From NCBI RefSeq assembly GCF_015690355.1, contig NZ_JADPRT010000002.1, positions 310,001-374,000 on the forward strand: DNA of 64,000 bases, read 5' to 3'. Below are positions 1 to 8,393 of the stretch, in pieces. The notes beneath the pieces were generated by a model, which was not told the origin of the DNA, searched no databases, and saw only the letters and a program-made list of their open reading frames with translations. The position numbers and the translations under genes were made by a program. How positions within the stretch are numbered: the stretch's first letter is position 1; every line of letters starts with the position of its first letter. The stretch is from Streptacidiphilus fuscans. Lineage in GTDB: Bacteria; Actinomycetota; Actinomycetes; Streptomycetales; Streptomycetaceae.

Positions 1-1
1 C

Positions 2-1321
2 ATGTTCAGCCTGGACTGGCAGTTGGCGCTGATCACGGTGGTCCCCGCGGTGCCGCTGATCCTGCTCTGCTCCTACTTCGAGGGCCGCTACTCCGCCGCC
101 GCCCGGCTCTCCCAGGACCAGAACGGCGATCTGGCCACCGTGCTGGAGGAGTCGGTGCTCGGCATCCGCATCCTCAAGTCCTTCGGCCGCCACCGCACGA
201 TGGCCTCCCGCTACCGCGTCCAGGCCGAGCTGCTGCGCGACACCGAGCTGCGCAAGGCGCGGCTGCTGGCCGACCTCTGGGCGGTCATCGTCGGCCTGCC
301 CGAGCTCGCGCTCGGCTGCTCGCTGGCGGTCGGCGTGGTCCAGGTCGCCCACGGCAGCGTCACGGCGGGCACCCTGGTCGCCTTCCTCTCCACGGCGCTG
401 GGCCTGCGCTGGCCGGTCGAGTCCCTCGGCTGGCTGCTCGCCTACAGCAACGAGGCGTCCACGGCGACGGACCGTTTCTTCGAGGTGATGGACACCGAAC
501 TAGCCGAAGACCAGGACGAACCCGTCAGCGGCTCGACCGACCTCGCGGACGTCGAGCAGCAGGCCCGCGACGGCATCCGCTTCGAGGACGTCCACTTCCG
601 CTACCCGGACGCCCCGGACGACACCCCGGACCTGCTGCGCGGCGTCGAGCTGCACGTCCGCTCCGGCGAGACCATGGCCCTGGTCGGTCTGACCGGCAGC
701 GGCAAGACCACGCTCACCGCCCTGCTGCCCCGCCTCTACGAGACCAGCGGCGGCCGGATCACCCTGGACGGCACGGACATCCGCGACCTGCCCCGGCCCC
801 GGCTGCGGGAGCTGGTCTCGATGGCCTTCGAGGAGCCGACCCTCTTCTCCGCCTCGGTCCGCGAGAACGTGCTGATGGGCGCGCCCGGCGCGTCGCCCGA
901 GGCGCTCGACCGGGCCCTGGACGTGGCCCAGGCCGGCTTCGTCCGCGGTCTGCCGGAGGGCGCCGGGACGCAGGTGGGCGAGCAGGGGCTGAGCCTCTCC
1001 GGCGGCCAGCGTCAGCGTCTCGCGCTGGCTCGGGCGGTGGTCGGATCGCCGCCCTTCCTGGTGCTGGACGACCCGCTCTCCGCACTCGACGTGCACACCG
1101 AGGCCCTGGTCGAGCAGGCGCTGCGCGACGTGCTCAAGGGCACGACGGCCCTGGTCGTCGCCCACCGGCCGAGCACGGTCATGCTGGCCGACCGCGTCGC
1201 GCTGCTGGCCGACGGCCGGATCGAGGCGGTCGGCACCCATCACGAACTGCTGGAAACGAACCCGGAGTACCGGGAACTGATGTCGGGTGAGCGGGCCGAG
1301 GACGGGAGCCTGACGCGATGA
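2..1321 (+). CDS. ABC exporter subunit A (TMD-NBD fusion), 5' truncated by window edge
   Basis: C-terminal part of a type IV ABC exporter half-transporter; the first membrane helices lie outside the window. Counting from the first in-frame codon, membrane helices run to about residue 160. The nucleotide-binding domain follows, with Walker A GLTGSGKTT (229-237), a canonical LSGGQ signature (332-336) and an H-loop (VVAHRPST). The Walker B region reads LVLDDPLSALD, so the catalytic glutamate is Asp357. That is typical of the degenerate site of heterodimeric exporters such as TM287/288 or BmrCD. Its stop overlaps the start of the next gene (ATGA), so the two are translationally coupled and probably form a heterodimer. 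Substrate unknown; multidrug or lipid export are guesses. Confidence 0.9.
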   Translation: MFSLDWQLALITVVPAVPLILLCSYFEGRYSAAARLSQDQNGDLATVLEESVLGIRILKSFGRHRTMASRYRVQAELLRDTELRKARLLADLWAVIVGLPELALGCSLAVGVVQVAHGSVTAGTLVAFLSTALGLRWPVESLGWLLAYSNEASTATDRFFEVMDTELAEDQDEPVSGSTDLADVEQQARDGIRFEDVHFRYPDAPDDTPDLLRGVELHVRSGETMALVGLTGSGKTTLTALLPRLYETSGGRITLDGTDIRDLPRPRLRELVSMAFEEPTLFSASVRENVLMGAPGASPEALDRALDVAQAGFVRGLPEGAGTQVGEQGLSLSGGQRQRLALARAVVGSPPFLVLDDPLSALDVHTEALVEQALRDVLKGTTALVVAHRPSTVMLADRVALLADGRIEAVGTHHELLETNPEYRELMSGERAEDGSLTR

Positions 1322-3225
1322 GCGTGACCGATACCGAAGAGGCCGAGCTCCTGGAGGAGCTCGAACCGGACCGTGGCGCGCTGGCCGACGAGGACGCCCC
1401 CGCCACCGGCAGCGAGGACGGCGAGGACATCCCCGTCCCGCCCGGCGCGCCACGCGCGTTGCTGCGTTCGCTGCTGGGCCCGCACAAGGCGCGGGTCGTC
1501 CTCGCGATGCTGATGATCACCGTCCAGCAGGGCGCGCTGCAGGTCGGCCCGCTGCTGGTCTCCTACGCGATCGACCGCGGCATCCCGGCCCTGCAGCACC
1601 ACGACGCGGGCCCGCTGGTCGCGGTGACGGCCGGTTACCTCGGCTGCGCTGCGGTCGCCACTCTGCTGCAACGTTCCTTCATCCGGCTCTCCGGCGTGCT
1701 CAACCAGGCCATCCTGCTGGAGATGCGCCGCCGGATCTTCCGGCACGCCCAGGCGCTGAGCCTGGACTTCCACGAGCGCTACACCTCGGGCCGGATCATC
1801 TCCCGTGCCACCAGCGACGTCGACACCGTGCGCGAGCTGCTCAACGAGGGCCTGCAGGAGCTGCTCTCGGTGATCCTGTCGCTGATGTACATCAGCGGCC
1901 TGCTGTTGGTGCTGGACTGGCGGCTCGGCCTGGCCTCGCTCTCGTCGATCCTGCCGATCTACTACTTCACCCGCGCGTACCGACGCCGCTCCCAGGCCAT
2001 CTACCGCCGCTCGCGCACGGCGGTGGCCACCGTCATCGTCCGCTTCACCGAGACGATGAACGGCATCCGCCCGGTCCAGGCGTTCCGCCGCGAGGCCGCC
2101 AACGAGCAGGCCTTCGGCGTCGCCAACGCGGACTACGCGGACGCCAACGCGGGCGGTCTGCTGTCGATGGCCCAGTTCGTCGCGACCTCCCGCGCGACGG
2201 CCAACATCTGGATCACCGGCGTGGTCGTCTGGGGCGCGTACCTGGTCGCCGACGGCGGGCTGCAGCTCGGTGTGCTGGCCGCGTTCGTCCTGTACCTGCG
2301 ACGGCTGTTCGACCCGATCGACCAGGTCGCGATGTTCCTCAACAGCTACCAGTCGGCGTCCGCCGCACTGGAGAAGATCGCGGGCCTGCTCGCCCACGAG
2401 CCGTCCGTCCCCGAGCCGACCGAGCCGGTCGCCCTTCCCGACCTCGCCAGGTCGGGGCAGGGTGAGCTTGCCGGAATCGCAGAACTCGCCGGACGCACAG
2501 TCGACTTCGACGGCGTCTCCTTCGCCTACCGCAACGGCCGCGAGGTGCTGCCGCGCTTCGACCTGCGGATCCCTGCGGGCCAGAGCGTCGCCGTCGTCGG
2601 CGCGACGGGAGCCGGCAAGTCGACCCTGGCCAAACTGCTGGCCCGGTTCTACGACCCCTCCTCCGGACGGGTCGCCCTGGACGGCGTCGACCTGCGCGAC
2701 CTCGCCACGGCGGAGCTGCGACGCGGCGTGGTGATGGTGACTCAGGAGTCGTTCCTCTTCTCGGGAACGGTCGCCGAGAACATCTCCATCGGCCGCCCGG
2801 AAGCGACCCGTGAGGAGGTCGAAGCCGCGGCGCGCGCGATCGGAGCGTACGACTTCATCGCGGCGCTCCCGGACGGCTTCGACACCGACGTCCGCAAGCG
2901 CGGCGGCCGGATCTCCGCGGGCCAGCGCCAGCTGGTCGCCTTCGCCCGCGCCCTGCTGGCGGATCCGGCGGTGCTGATTCTCGACGAGGCGACGTCCTCC
3001 CTGGACGTCCCGGGCGAGCAGGCGGTCCAGCGGGCGATGGCAACGGTCCTGGCCGGCCGTACGGCCGTGATCATCGCCCACCGCCTCTCCACGGTGGAGA
3101 TCGCCGACCGCGTCCTGGTCATGGACCAGGGCGAGATCGTCGAGGACGGCACGCCGACGGAGCTGATCGCAGGCACGGGCCGCTTCGCCGGTTTGCACCG
3201 GGCCTGGAAGGACAGCCTGGTCTAG
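1318..3225 (+). CDS. ABC exporter subunit B (TMD-NBD fusion)
   Basis: Full-length 635-residue ABC exporter half-transporter. An acidic N-terminal stretch of about 45 residues precedes six membrane helices (about 55-350). The ATPase domain has Walker A GATGAGKST (428-436), Walker B LILDEATSSLD with catalytic Glu557, and H-loop IIAHRLST. Its signature motif is ISAGQ (532-536) instead of LSGGQ. Upstream subunit A has a good signature but lacks the catalytic Glu, so the pair builds one competent and one degenerate ATP site, as known for heterodimeric exporters. The start ATG overlaps the previous stop by 4 nt. A strong hairpin follows 39 nt after the stop. Confidence 0.93.
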   Translation: MSVTDTEEAELLEELEPDRGALADEDAPATGSEDGEDIPVPPGAPRALLRSLLGPHKARVVLAMLMITVQQGALQVGPLLVSYAIDRGIPALQHHDAGPLVAVTAGYLGCAAVATLLQRSFIRLSGVLNQAILLEMRRRIFRHAQALSLDFHERYTSGRIISRATSDVDTVRELLNEGLQELLSVILSLMYISGLLLVLDWRLGLASLSSILPIYYFTRAYRRRSQAIYRRSRTAVATVIVRFTETMNGIRPVQAFRREAANEQAFGVANADYADANAGGLLSMAQFVATSRATANIWITGVVVWGAYLVADGGLQLGVLAAFVLYLRRLFDPIDQVAMFLNSYQSASAALEKIAGLLAHEPSVPEPTEPVALPDLARSGQGELAGIAELAGRTVDFDGVSFAYRNGREVLPRFDLRIPAGQSVAVVGATGAGKSTLAKLLARFYDPSSGRVALDGVDLRDLATAELRRGVVMVTQESFLFSGTVAENISIGRPEATREEVEAAARAIGAYDFIAALPDGFDTDVRKRGGRISAGQRQLVAFARALLADPAVLILDEATSSLDVPGEQAVQRAMATVLAGRTAVIIAHRLSTVEIADRVLVMDQGEIVEDGTPTELIAGTGRFAGLHRAWKDSLV

Positions 3226-3263
3226 TGCGGTGACGGGCTGCTGACCTCGCGTCAGGTGCGCGG

Positions 3264-3296
3264 TGGTGGTGCCCCGGTCAGGTCGGGGCACCACCA
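3264..3296. terminator. Bidirectional terminator hairpin
   Basis: A 13-bp perfect stem (3264-3276 with 3284-3296) with a 7-nt loop lies between the exporter operon (plus) and the convergent secreted-protein gene (minus). There is no U-tract, which is common for high-GC actinobacterial terminators. Confidence 0.75.
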
Positions 3297-3352
3297 TCGG
3301 TCCCGGGCGGCCGGCAGCGCCGGGCGAACCGGCCCCCTTGAGCCCGCGCGTA

Positions 3353-4138
3353 CTACGGCTTGGCCGTGGGCTCCGTCACCTGGTCGTAGATCTCCTTGCC
3401 GGCCGCGTTGTAGGCGTGGACGTACGGGGCCGGGGAGAAGGCGTTGCCTTCGATGCCGGAGAGGGCGGCGGTGTAGACGAATGCGCCGTCGGCCATGACG
3501 GCGGGGTACTCGGTCGGGTCCTGGCCGTAGCTGATGGTGACCTTGGCGACGTCGGACGTGTAGTGCCCGGCGCCGAGCGCGAGGTACCGGCCGCCGTCGG
3601 CGGGCTCGCCGAAGCTGTCGAAGAACTCGATCAGGTGACCGGTGCCCCACAGGCGGTCGTTGATGAACGTCGGCGGCATGGACATGCTGCTGCCCTTGTC
3701 GCCCTTCGCCTCGCACTGCACGTACTGGCGGGCGGAGTTCACCGCGACGACCACACCGTCCGTGTCCTGCGCAGCCACGGACGAACGAACCGCGATCACC
3801 GCGTGGTAGTCCGAGGCGTCCGAACCCAGGCAGGAAGCCAGGATCCCGGCCACAGCCCCAGCCCCGATCGGCGTGGTCCTCGTGCTGGCGACGGTGAACG
3901 GAACGGGGGTGATGGTCACGCGGGTCGCGGAGACGCCGGTGCTGCCCGAGGCCTTCGAGACTCCGGCCGAGCCGGTGCCGTGCGCCTTGACGGCGGGCGC
4001 GGCGGACGGCTTGCCGTGGGCCTTGGCGGCGGGCTGGGCGCCGGGCTGAGCGGTGCCGGTCGCGGCGCTGGCCACTCCGCCTGCCGTCGCGATGGCGGCG
4101 GCGGTGGCTGCGATGATCATGATCGGGCGGAGACGCAT
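3353..4138 (-). CDS. Secreted protein sharing its C-terminal domain with the neighbouring membrane protein
   Basis: 261 residues. The N-terminus is a clear Sec signal peptide (basic MRLRP, hydrophobic Ala-rich core, cleavage likely after VASA at about residue 26). An Ala/Lys/Gly/Ser-rich linker follows to about residue 85, then a domain of about 150 residues (86-245) with no family I recognise. It contains two cysteines (in ASCLG and VQCEA) that could form a disulfide. The domain is almost identical, with one residue changed over 142, to the extracytoplasmic part of the protein encoded at 4826-5617. A good ribosome-binding site (GGAAAGGA) precedes the ATG. The gene is transcribed divergently from the sigma factor gene. 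Inferred role: exported partner, ligand or decoy of that sigma/membrane-protein system. Function unknown. Confidence 0.82.
   Translation of the reverse strand: MRLRPIMIIAATAAAIATAGGVASAATGTAQPGAQPAAKAHGKPSAAPAVKAHGTGSAGVSKASGSTGVSATRVTITPVPFTVASTRTTPIGAGAVAGILASCLGSDASDYHAVIAVRSSVAAQDTDGVVVAVNSARQYVQCEAKGDKGSSMSMPPTFINDRLWGTGHLIEFFDSFGEPADGGRYLALGAGHYTSDVAKVTISYGQDPTEYPAVMADGAFVYTAALSGIEGNAFSPAPYVHAYNAAGKEIYDQVTEPTAKP
3462..3889 (-). repeat. Left arm of 428-bp near-perfect inverted repeat
   Basis: Read base by base against 5102-5529 in opposite orientation, this segment differs at only two positions (one synonymous, one His/Arg). It lies wholly inside coding sequence for the shared extracytoplasmic domain. 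Homology continues more weakly toward the C-termini, where this copy carries a few extra codons. Confidence 0.95.
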
Positions 4139-4320
4139 GAATCCGTGTCCTTTCCTGCGGGCGTCCGGTTGATGCCCGCACCCCGGTACGCCTGCCGATG
4201 CCCGTCCGGTCGCACCCCGAGCCTGTGGTCCATGTCACATGCCGTGGATGCGACCTGGGGGCCGTGCTCGTGCGTACAGGCTCAGGTCCTGCCGATCGAC
4301 AGCACCAGGAGAGGCCCTTG
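4139..4320. promoter_or_regulatory. Divergent promoter region of secreted-protein and sigma-factor genes
   Basis: 182 nt between two divergent starts, so both promoters must lie here. Each gene has its own ribosome-binding site. I could not identify a convincing -35/-10 pair. ECF sigma factors usually drive their own promoter, so sigma autoregulation of both genes is a reasonable inference. Confidence 0.5.
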
Positions 4321-4833
4321 ATGACGCCACAGGAGTACGACGCGTTCTACGCCGCGTCCTTCTCCCGCCTGACCGGGCAGCTCTACGCGCTGACCGGCGA
4401 CTGGTCCGAGGCGCAGGACGTGGTGCAGGAGGCCTTCATCCGCGCGTGGGACCGAAGGCGCACGTTCGACCCGGACGAGGCCCCTGAGGCATGGATCCGG
4501 ACCACGGCCCGGCGGCTGGCCGTCTCACGCTGGCGACGGCTCGCCCGGGGGCTGCACCTGGCCGGACGTCACCACCGCCATGAACCACCCACCGTCGAGC
4601 CGCCCACGGAGGAGCACCTGATGCTGGTCGCCGCGCTCCGCGACCTGCCCGAGGCCCAGCGCAGCGCCATGGTCCTGCACCACATGTGCGACCTGTCCGT
4701 CGAGCAGGTCGCGGCCGAGACCGGCGCCAGCGTCAGTGCCGTCAAGAGCCGCCTCGCCCGCGGCCGGACCGCTCTGGCGGCCCGGCTCGGCGACCAGTCC
4801 TCGACCAGCGAGGAAGGACGACTTCGTGTCTGA
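4321..4833 (+). CDS. SigE-family ECF RNA polymerase sigma factor
   Basis: 170 residues, the normal size for an ECF sigma factor. Region 2 (about 8-75) includes the DVVQEAFIRAW helix and the promoter-melting/-10 segment ending TTARRLAVSRWRR. Region 4 (about 105-158) has a helix-turn-helix (LSVEQVAAETGASVSAVKSRLARG). The start is set by an AGGAGAGG ribosome-binding site just upstream of ATG 4321; an in-frame start at 4198 would add an unrelated N-terminus. Its last codons overlap the downstream membrane-protein gene by 8 nt (GTGTCTGA), which indicates coupled translation and a functional link. Target promoters unknown. Confidence 0.92.
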   Translation: MTPQEYDAFYAASFSRLTGQLYALTGDWSEAQDVVQEAFIRAWDRRRTFDPDEAPEAWIRTTARRLAVSRWRRLARGLHLAGRHHRHEPPTVEPPTEEHLMLVAALRDLPEAQRSAMVLHHMCDLSVEQVAAETGASVSAVKSRLARGRTALAARLGDQSSTSEEGRLRV

Positions 4834-5617
4834 CCCCCGCCACGACGCCCTGGGCGACCGGTTGCGGCTGCTCGGCACCCCGGCGCCCGCACCGGCCCTG
4901 CCCGCCGCGGAGATCCGCCGCCGCGCCGACCGGCGCCGTCGCCGTCGGCACGCCCTGGGCGCGACTGCGGCCTGCACCGCTGCGGCCCTGTGCCTGGCCC
5001 TCGCGTCCGTGCTGAACTCGCCCGAGCCGCTGCACGAGGCAGCCCCCACAGAGACGTCCTCGGTGTCGGCTTCCCCCGGCCTCCCGGTCGAGTCCGCCGT
5101 TGCCAGCACGAGGACGACGCCGATCGGGGCTGGGGCTGTGGCCGGGATCCTGGCTTCCTGCCTGGGTTCGGACGCCTCGGACTACCGCGCGGTGATCGCG
5201 GTTCGTTCGTCCGTGGCTGCGCAGGACACGGACGGTGTGGTCGTCGCGGTGAACTCCGCCCGCCAGTACGTGCAGTGCGAGGCGAAGGGCGACAAGGGCA
5301 GCAGCATGTCCATGCCGCCGACGTTCATCAACGACCGCCTGTGGGGCACCGGTCACCTGATCGAGTTCTTCGACAGCTTCGGCGAGCCCGCCGACGGCGG
5401 CCGGTACCTCGCGCTCGGCGCCGGGCACTACACGTCCGACGTCGCCAAGGTCACCATCAGCTACGGCCAGGACCCGACCGAGTACCCCGCCGTCATGGCC
5501 GACGGCGCATTCGTCTACACCGCCGCCCTGTCCACCGCACCGACCGCGTACGTCCACGCCTACAACGCGGCCGGCCAGGAGATCTACAACCAGCGGACCG
5601 ACCACGCCGCCCGGTAG
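4826..5617 (+). CDS. Sigma-factor-coupled single-pass membrane protein with shared extracytoplasmic domain (putative anti-sigma factor)
   Basis: 263 residues from GTG 4826, chosen because an AGGAAGGA ribosome-binding site sits just upstream and the start overlaps the sigma stop. A basic cytoplasmic segment of about 40 residues (with a run RRRADRRRRRR) precedes one membrane helix (about 42-62). A short linker and a C-terminal extracytoplasmic domain from about residue 93 follow. That domain is nearly identical to the secreted protein encoded divergently. The position immediately after an ECF sigma gene suggests a sensor/anti-sigma role, but the cytoplasmic part lacks the HxxxCxxC zinc motif of ZAS anti-sigma factors, so this is inference only. 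Confidence 0.78.
   Translation: MSDPRHDALGDRLRLLGTPAPAPALPAAEIRRRADRRRRRRHALGATAACTAAALCLALASVLNSPEPLHEAAPTETSSVSASPGLPVESAVASTRTTPIGAGAVAGILASCLGSDASDYRAVIAVRSSVAAQDTDGVVVAVNSARQYVQCEAKGDKGSSMSMPPTFINDRLWGTGHLIEFFDSFGEPADGGRYLALGAGHYTSDVAKVTISYGQDPTEYPAVMADGAFVYTAALSTAPTAYVHAYNAAGQEIYNQRTDHAAR
5102..5529 (+). repeat. Right arm of 428-bp near-perfect inverted repeat
   Basis: Partner of 3462-3889; two mismatches in 428 bp. The arms are separated by 1,212 bp holding the signal-peptide segment, the divergent promoters and the sigma gene. Reading frame is the same in both arms. Confidence 0.95.
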
Positions 5618-5645
5618 CAGCAGCCCGGCAGCCGTCGGGGTACCA

Positions 5646-5674
5646 GCGCCCCCGCCTCGATCAGGCGGGGGCGC
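5646..5674. terminator. Bidirectional terminator between membrane-protein gene and glgP
   Basis: A perfect 12-bp GC-rich stem (5646-5657 with 5663-5674) with a 5-nt loop lies between two convergent genes. Confidence 0.85.
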
Positions 5675-5702
5675 CGTCATGCGTTCGGTCCCCGACTCGC
5701 GG

Positions 5703-8393
5703 CTACCGCAGGACGCCGTCCGCCAGCCCGGCCATCTCCGCCGGGACGGCGACGAGTCCCAGCTCTGCCTCGTTCGCCAGCAGGCGATGGCTCGGGAGGA
5801 TCCGGACCGTGTACCCGAACGGGCCGGTGCGGCTCAGCTCCAGCGGGCCCTCGTAGCGCCAGCGGCCGTCGACGTCCGCGCGGTCGGCGGGCTTCAGCGA
5901 GACCGTCGCGACGTCCGAGATGACGTCCGCGTCGTCCACCCGGCCCGACACCACCTGCACGTCGACGTCGGACGGGTCCAACCCGTCGAGCCGGACCTGC
6001 ACCCGCAGGGTGAGCGTGCTGCCCAGCTCCGGCGCGTCCGCGCCGCCCGCCGCCTCGACGTGTTCGACCCGCACCTGGGACCAGCGCGAGCGGATCCGGG
6101 ACTTCCACTCCGCCAGCTCCCTGGCACCGCAGTACGCCGTCACGACCGCGCCGGGGGCCGCGACCCGCTCCGCGGCCAGCGCGCGGTTCGCCTCCGCCGC
6201 CGGGGCGTACAGCCGTTCGACGTACTCGCGGACCATCCGGCCCGCCAGGACCTTCGGGCCGAGCGTGCTGAGCGTGTGGCGGACCATCTGGATCCACCGG
6301 CGCGGCAGCCCGTGCGCGTCACGGTCGTAGAAGCGCGGGGCGACCTGATGCTCGATCAGGTCGTACAGCGCCGCCGCCTCGATCTCGTCGCGGCGGTCCT
6401 CGTCGGGCTCGCCGTCGGCGGTCGGGATGGCCCAGCCGTTGCTGCCGTCGAACCACTCGTCCCACCACCCGTCGAGCACCGACAGGTTGAGCGCGCCGTT
6501 GAGCGCGGCCTTCATACCGGATGTGCCGCAGGCCTCCAGCGGACGGAGCGGGTTGTTGAGCCAGACGTCGCAGCCGGGGTAGAGCTTGGCGGCCATGTCC
6601 ATGTCGTAGTCCGGCAGGAAGATGATCCGGTGCCGCACCTCCGGGTCGTCCGCGAAGGCGACCAGCTTCTGGATCAGCGCCTTGCCGCCGTCGTCCGCCG
6701 GGTGCGCCTTGCCCGCCACCACGATCTGGATCGGCCGGGTCGCGTGCAGCAGCAGGCCGCGCAGCCGTTCGGCGTCGCGCAGCATCAGGGTGAGCCGCTT
6801 GTAGGACGGCACCCGCCGGGCGAAGCCGATGGTCAGCACGTCCGGGTCGAGCGCGTCACCCGTCCAGCCCAACTCGGCGACGGCCGCGCCGCGCTGACGC
6901 CAGGACGCGCGCACCCGCGCCCGCGCCTCGTCGACCAGCTGGGCGCGGAGCCGACGCCGCATCTCCCAGATCTCGCCGTCGGCGATGGCGTCCAGGCCGT
7001 CCCAGCGGCGGGACTCGCCGAGCACCATGGCGTCCTCGATCCGCTCGGCGCCCAGCTCCCTCGCGGCCAGCCGGACCACCTCGGGGTCGATCCAGGTGGC
7101 CGCGTGGACGCCGTTGGTGATCGAGGTGATCGGCACCTCGGCCGCGTCGAAACCGGGCCAGAGGCCGTTGAACATGGAGCGGCTCACCTGGCCGTGCAGC
7201 AGGCTGACGCCGTTGGCGCGCTGGGCCAGGCGCAGGCCCATCGCGGCCATGTTGAACAGCGCCGGATCACCGCCGGGCCAGCTCTCCGCGCCGAGCGCGA
7301 GCACCCGGTCGACGGGGACGCCGCCGAGCGGCTCGCCGGAGCCGACCGGGCCGTCGGTGGCGAAGTGACGGTGGACCACGGACCGGTCGAACCGGTCGAT
7401 GCCCGCCGGGACGGGCGTGTGGGTGGTGAAGAGCGTGCCCGCCCGCACTGCCTCCAGCGCGGCGTCGAAGTCGAGACCCGCGCCGCCGTCTTCCGCCGGA
7501 CGAGTGAGTTCGCGGATGCGTTCGACGCCGAGGAATCCGGCATGCCCCTCGTTGGTGTGGAAGACCTCGGGGTCGGCGTGGCCGGTCAGCCGGCAGAAGG
7601 TGCGCACCGCGCGGACGCCGCCGATACCCAGCAGCATCTCCTGGAGCAGCCGGTGCTCGCTGCCACCGCCGTAGAGGCGGTCGGTCACGTCACGGGCTCG
7701 GGAGTCGTTCTCCTCGATGTCGGAGTCGAGCATCAGCAGCGGGACCCGGCCGACCTGGGCCCTCCAGATCTGCGCCTGCAGCGAGCGGCCGCCGGGCAGG
7801 CCGAGGGCGACGGTGCAGGGGCTGCCGTCCTCCTCGCGCAGCAGGCTGACGGCCAGCTCGTTCGGGTCGAGCAGCGGGTAGCGCTCCTGCTGCCAGCCCT
7901 CGCGGGACAGTGACTGGCGGAAGTAGCCGTGCCGGTAGAGCAGGCCCACCCCGATGATCGGCACGCCCAGGTCGCTGGCGGCCTTGAGGTGGTCGCCCGC
8001 CAGGATGCCGAGGCCGCCGGAGTACTGCGGCAGGGTGGCGGTGATCCCGAACTCGGGCGAGAAGTAGGCGATGGCCCGGGGCAGCTCGCGGTCGGACTGC
8101 TGCTGGTACCAACGGGTGCCGGTCAGGTAGTCGCGCAGGTCCTCGTGGGCGTCGTGCAGGCGGCGCAGGAAACGGCGGTCGGCGGCGAGTGCGGCCAGGC
8201 GCTGGCCGGAGACCACGCCGAGCAGCCGCACCGGGTCGCATCCGGTCGACTCCCAGACCTCGGGATCGACGGAGCGGAACAGCTCGCGCGTCTCGGGGTG
8301 CCAGGACCAGCGCAGGTTGAGCGCCAATTCACCCAGGGCCTGGAGGGGTTCGGGGAGGACGGTGCGGACCGTGAAACGTCGGATTGCCTTCAC
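5703..8393 (-). CDS. glgP: Alpha-glucan (glycogen/maltodextrin) phosphorylase
   Basis: Phosphorolyses alpha-1,4-glucan to glucose-1-phosphate using pyridoxal phosphate. About 896 residues from GTG 8393, giving VKAIRRFTVRT as in streptomycete GlgP proteins. In-frame ATG 8405 is an alternative start with no better ribosome-binding site. It belongs to the actinobacterial long-chain phosphorylase type with an N-terminal domain of unknown function (roughly the first 110 residues). The PLP-binding lysine lies in EACGTSGMKAALNGALN. Substrate-site segments such as NEGHAGFL and TNGVHAATW are also visible. It is divergent from glgE and shares a 650-bp upstream region with it, which places glucan breakdown and GlgE-type synthesis under one control region. 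Confidence 0.95.
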   Translation of the reverse strand: MKAIRRFTVRTVLPEPLQALGELALNLRWSWHPETRELFRSVDPEVWESTGCDPVRLLGVVSGQRLAALAADRRFLRRLHDAHEDLRDYLTGTRWYQQQSDRELPRAIAYFSPEFGITATLPQYSGGLGILAGDHLKAASDLGVPIIGVGLLYRHGYFRQSLSREGWQQERYPLLDPNELAVSLLREEDGSPCTVALGLPGGRSLQAQIWRAQVGRVPLLMLDSDIEENDSRARDVTDRLYGGGSEHRLLQEMLLGIGGVRAVRTFCRLTGHADPEVFHTNEGHAGFLGVERIRELTRPAEDGGAGLDFDAALEAVRAGTLFTTHTPVPAGIDRFDRSVVHRHFATDGPVGSGEPLGGVPVDRVLALGAESWPGGDPALFNMAAMGLRLAQRANGVSLLHGQVSRSMFNGLWPGFDAAEVPITSITNGVHAATWIDPEVVRLAARELGAERIEDAMVLGESRRWDGLDAIADGEIWEMRRRLRAQLVDEARARVRASWRQRGAAVAELGWTGDALDPDVLTIGFARRVPSYKRLTLMLRDAERLRGLLLHATRPIQIVVAGKAHPADDGGKALIQKLVAFADDPEVRHRIIFLPDYDMDMAAKLYPGCDVWLNNPLRPLEACGTSGMKAALNGALNLSVLDGWWDEWFDGSNGWAIPTADGEPDEDRRDEIEAAALYDLIEHQVAPRFYDRDAHGLPRRWIQMVRHTLSTLGPKVLAGRMVREYVERLYAPAAEANRALAAERVAAPGAVVTAYCGARELAEWKSRIRSRWSQVRVEHVEAAGGADAPELGSTLTLRVQVRLDGLDPSDVDVQVVSGRVDDADVISDVATVSLKPADRADVDGRWRYEGPLELSRTGPFGYTVRILPSHRLLANEAELGLVAVPAEMAGLADGVLR

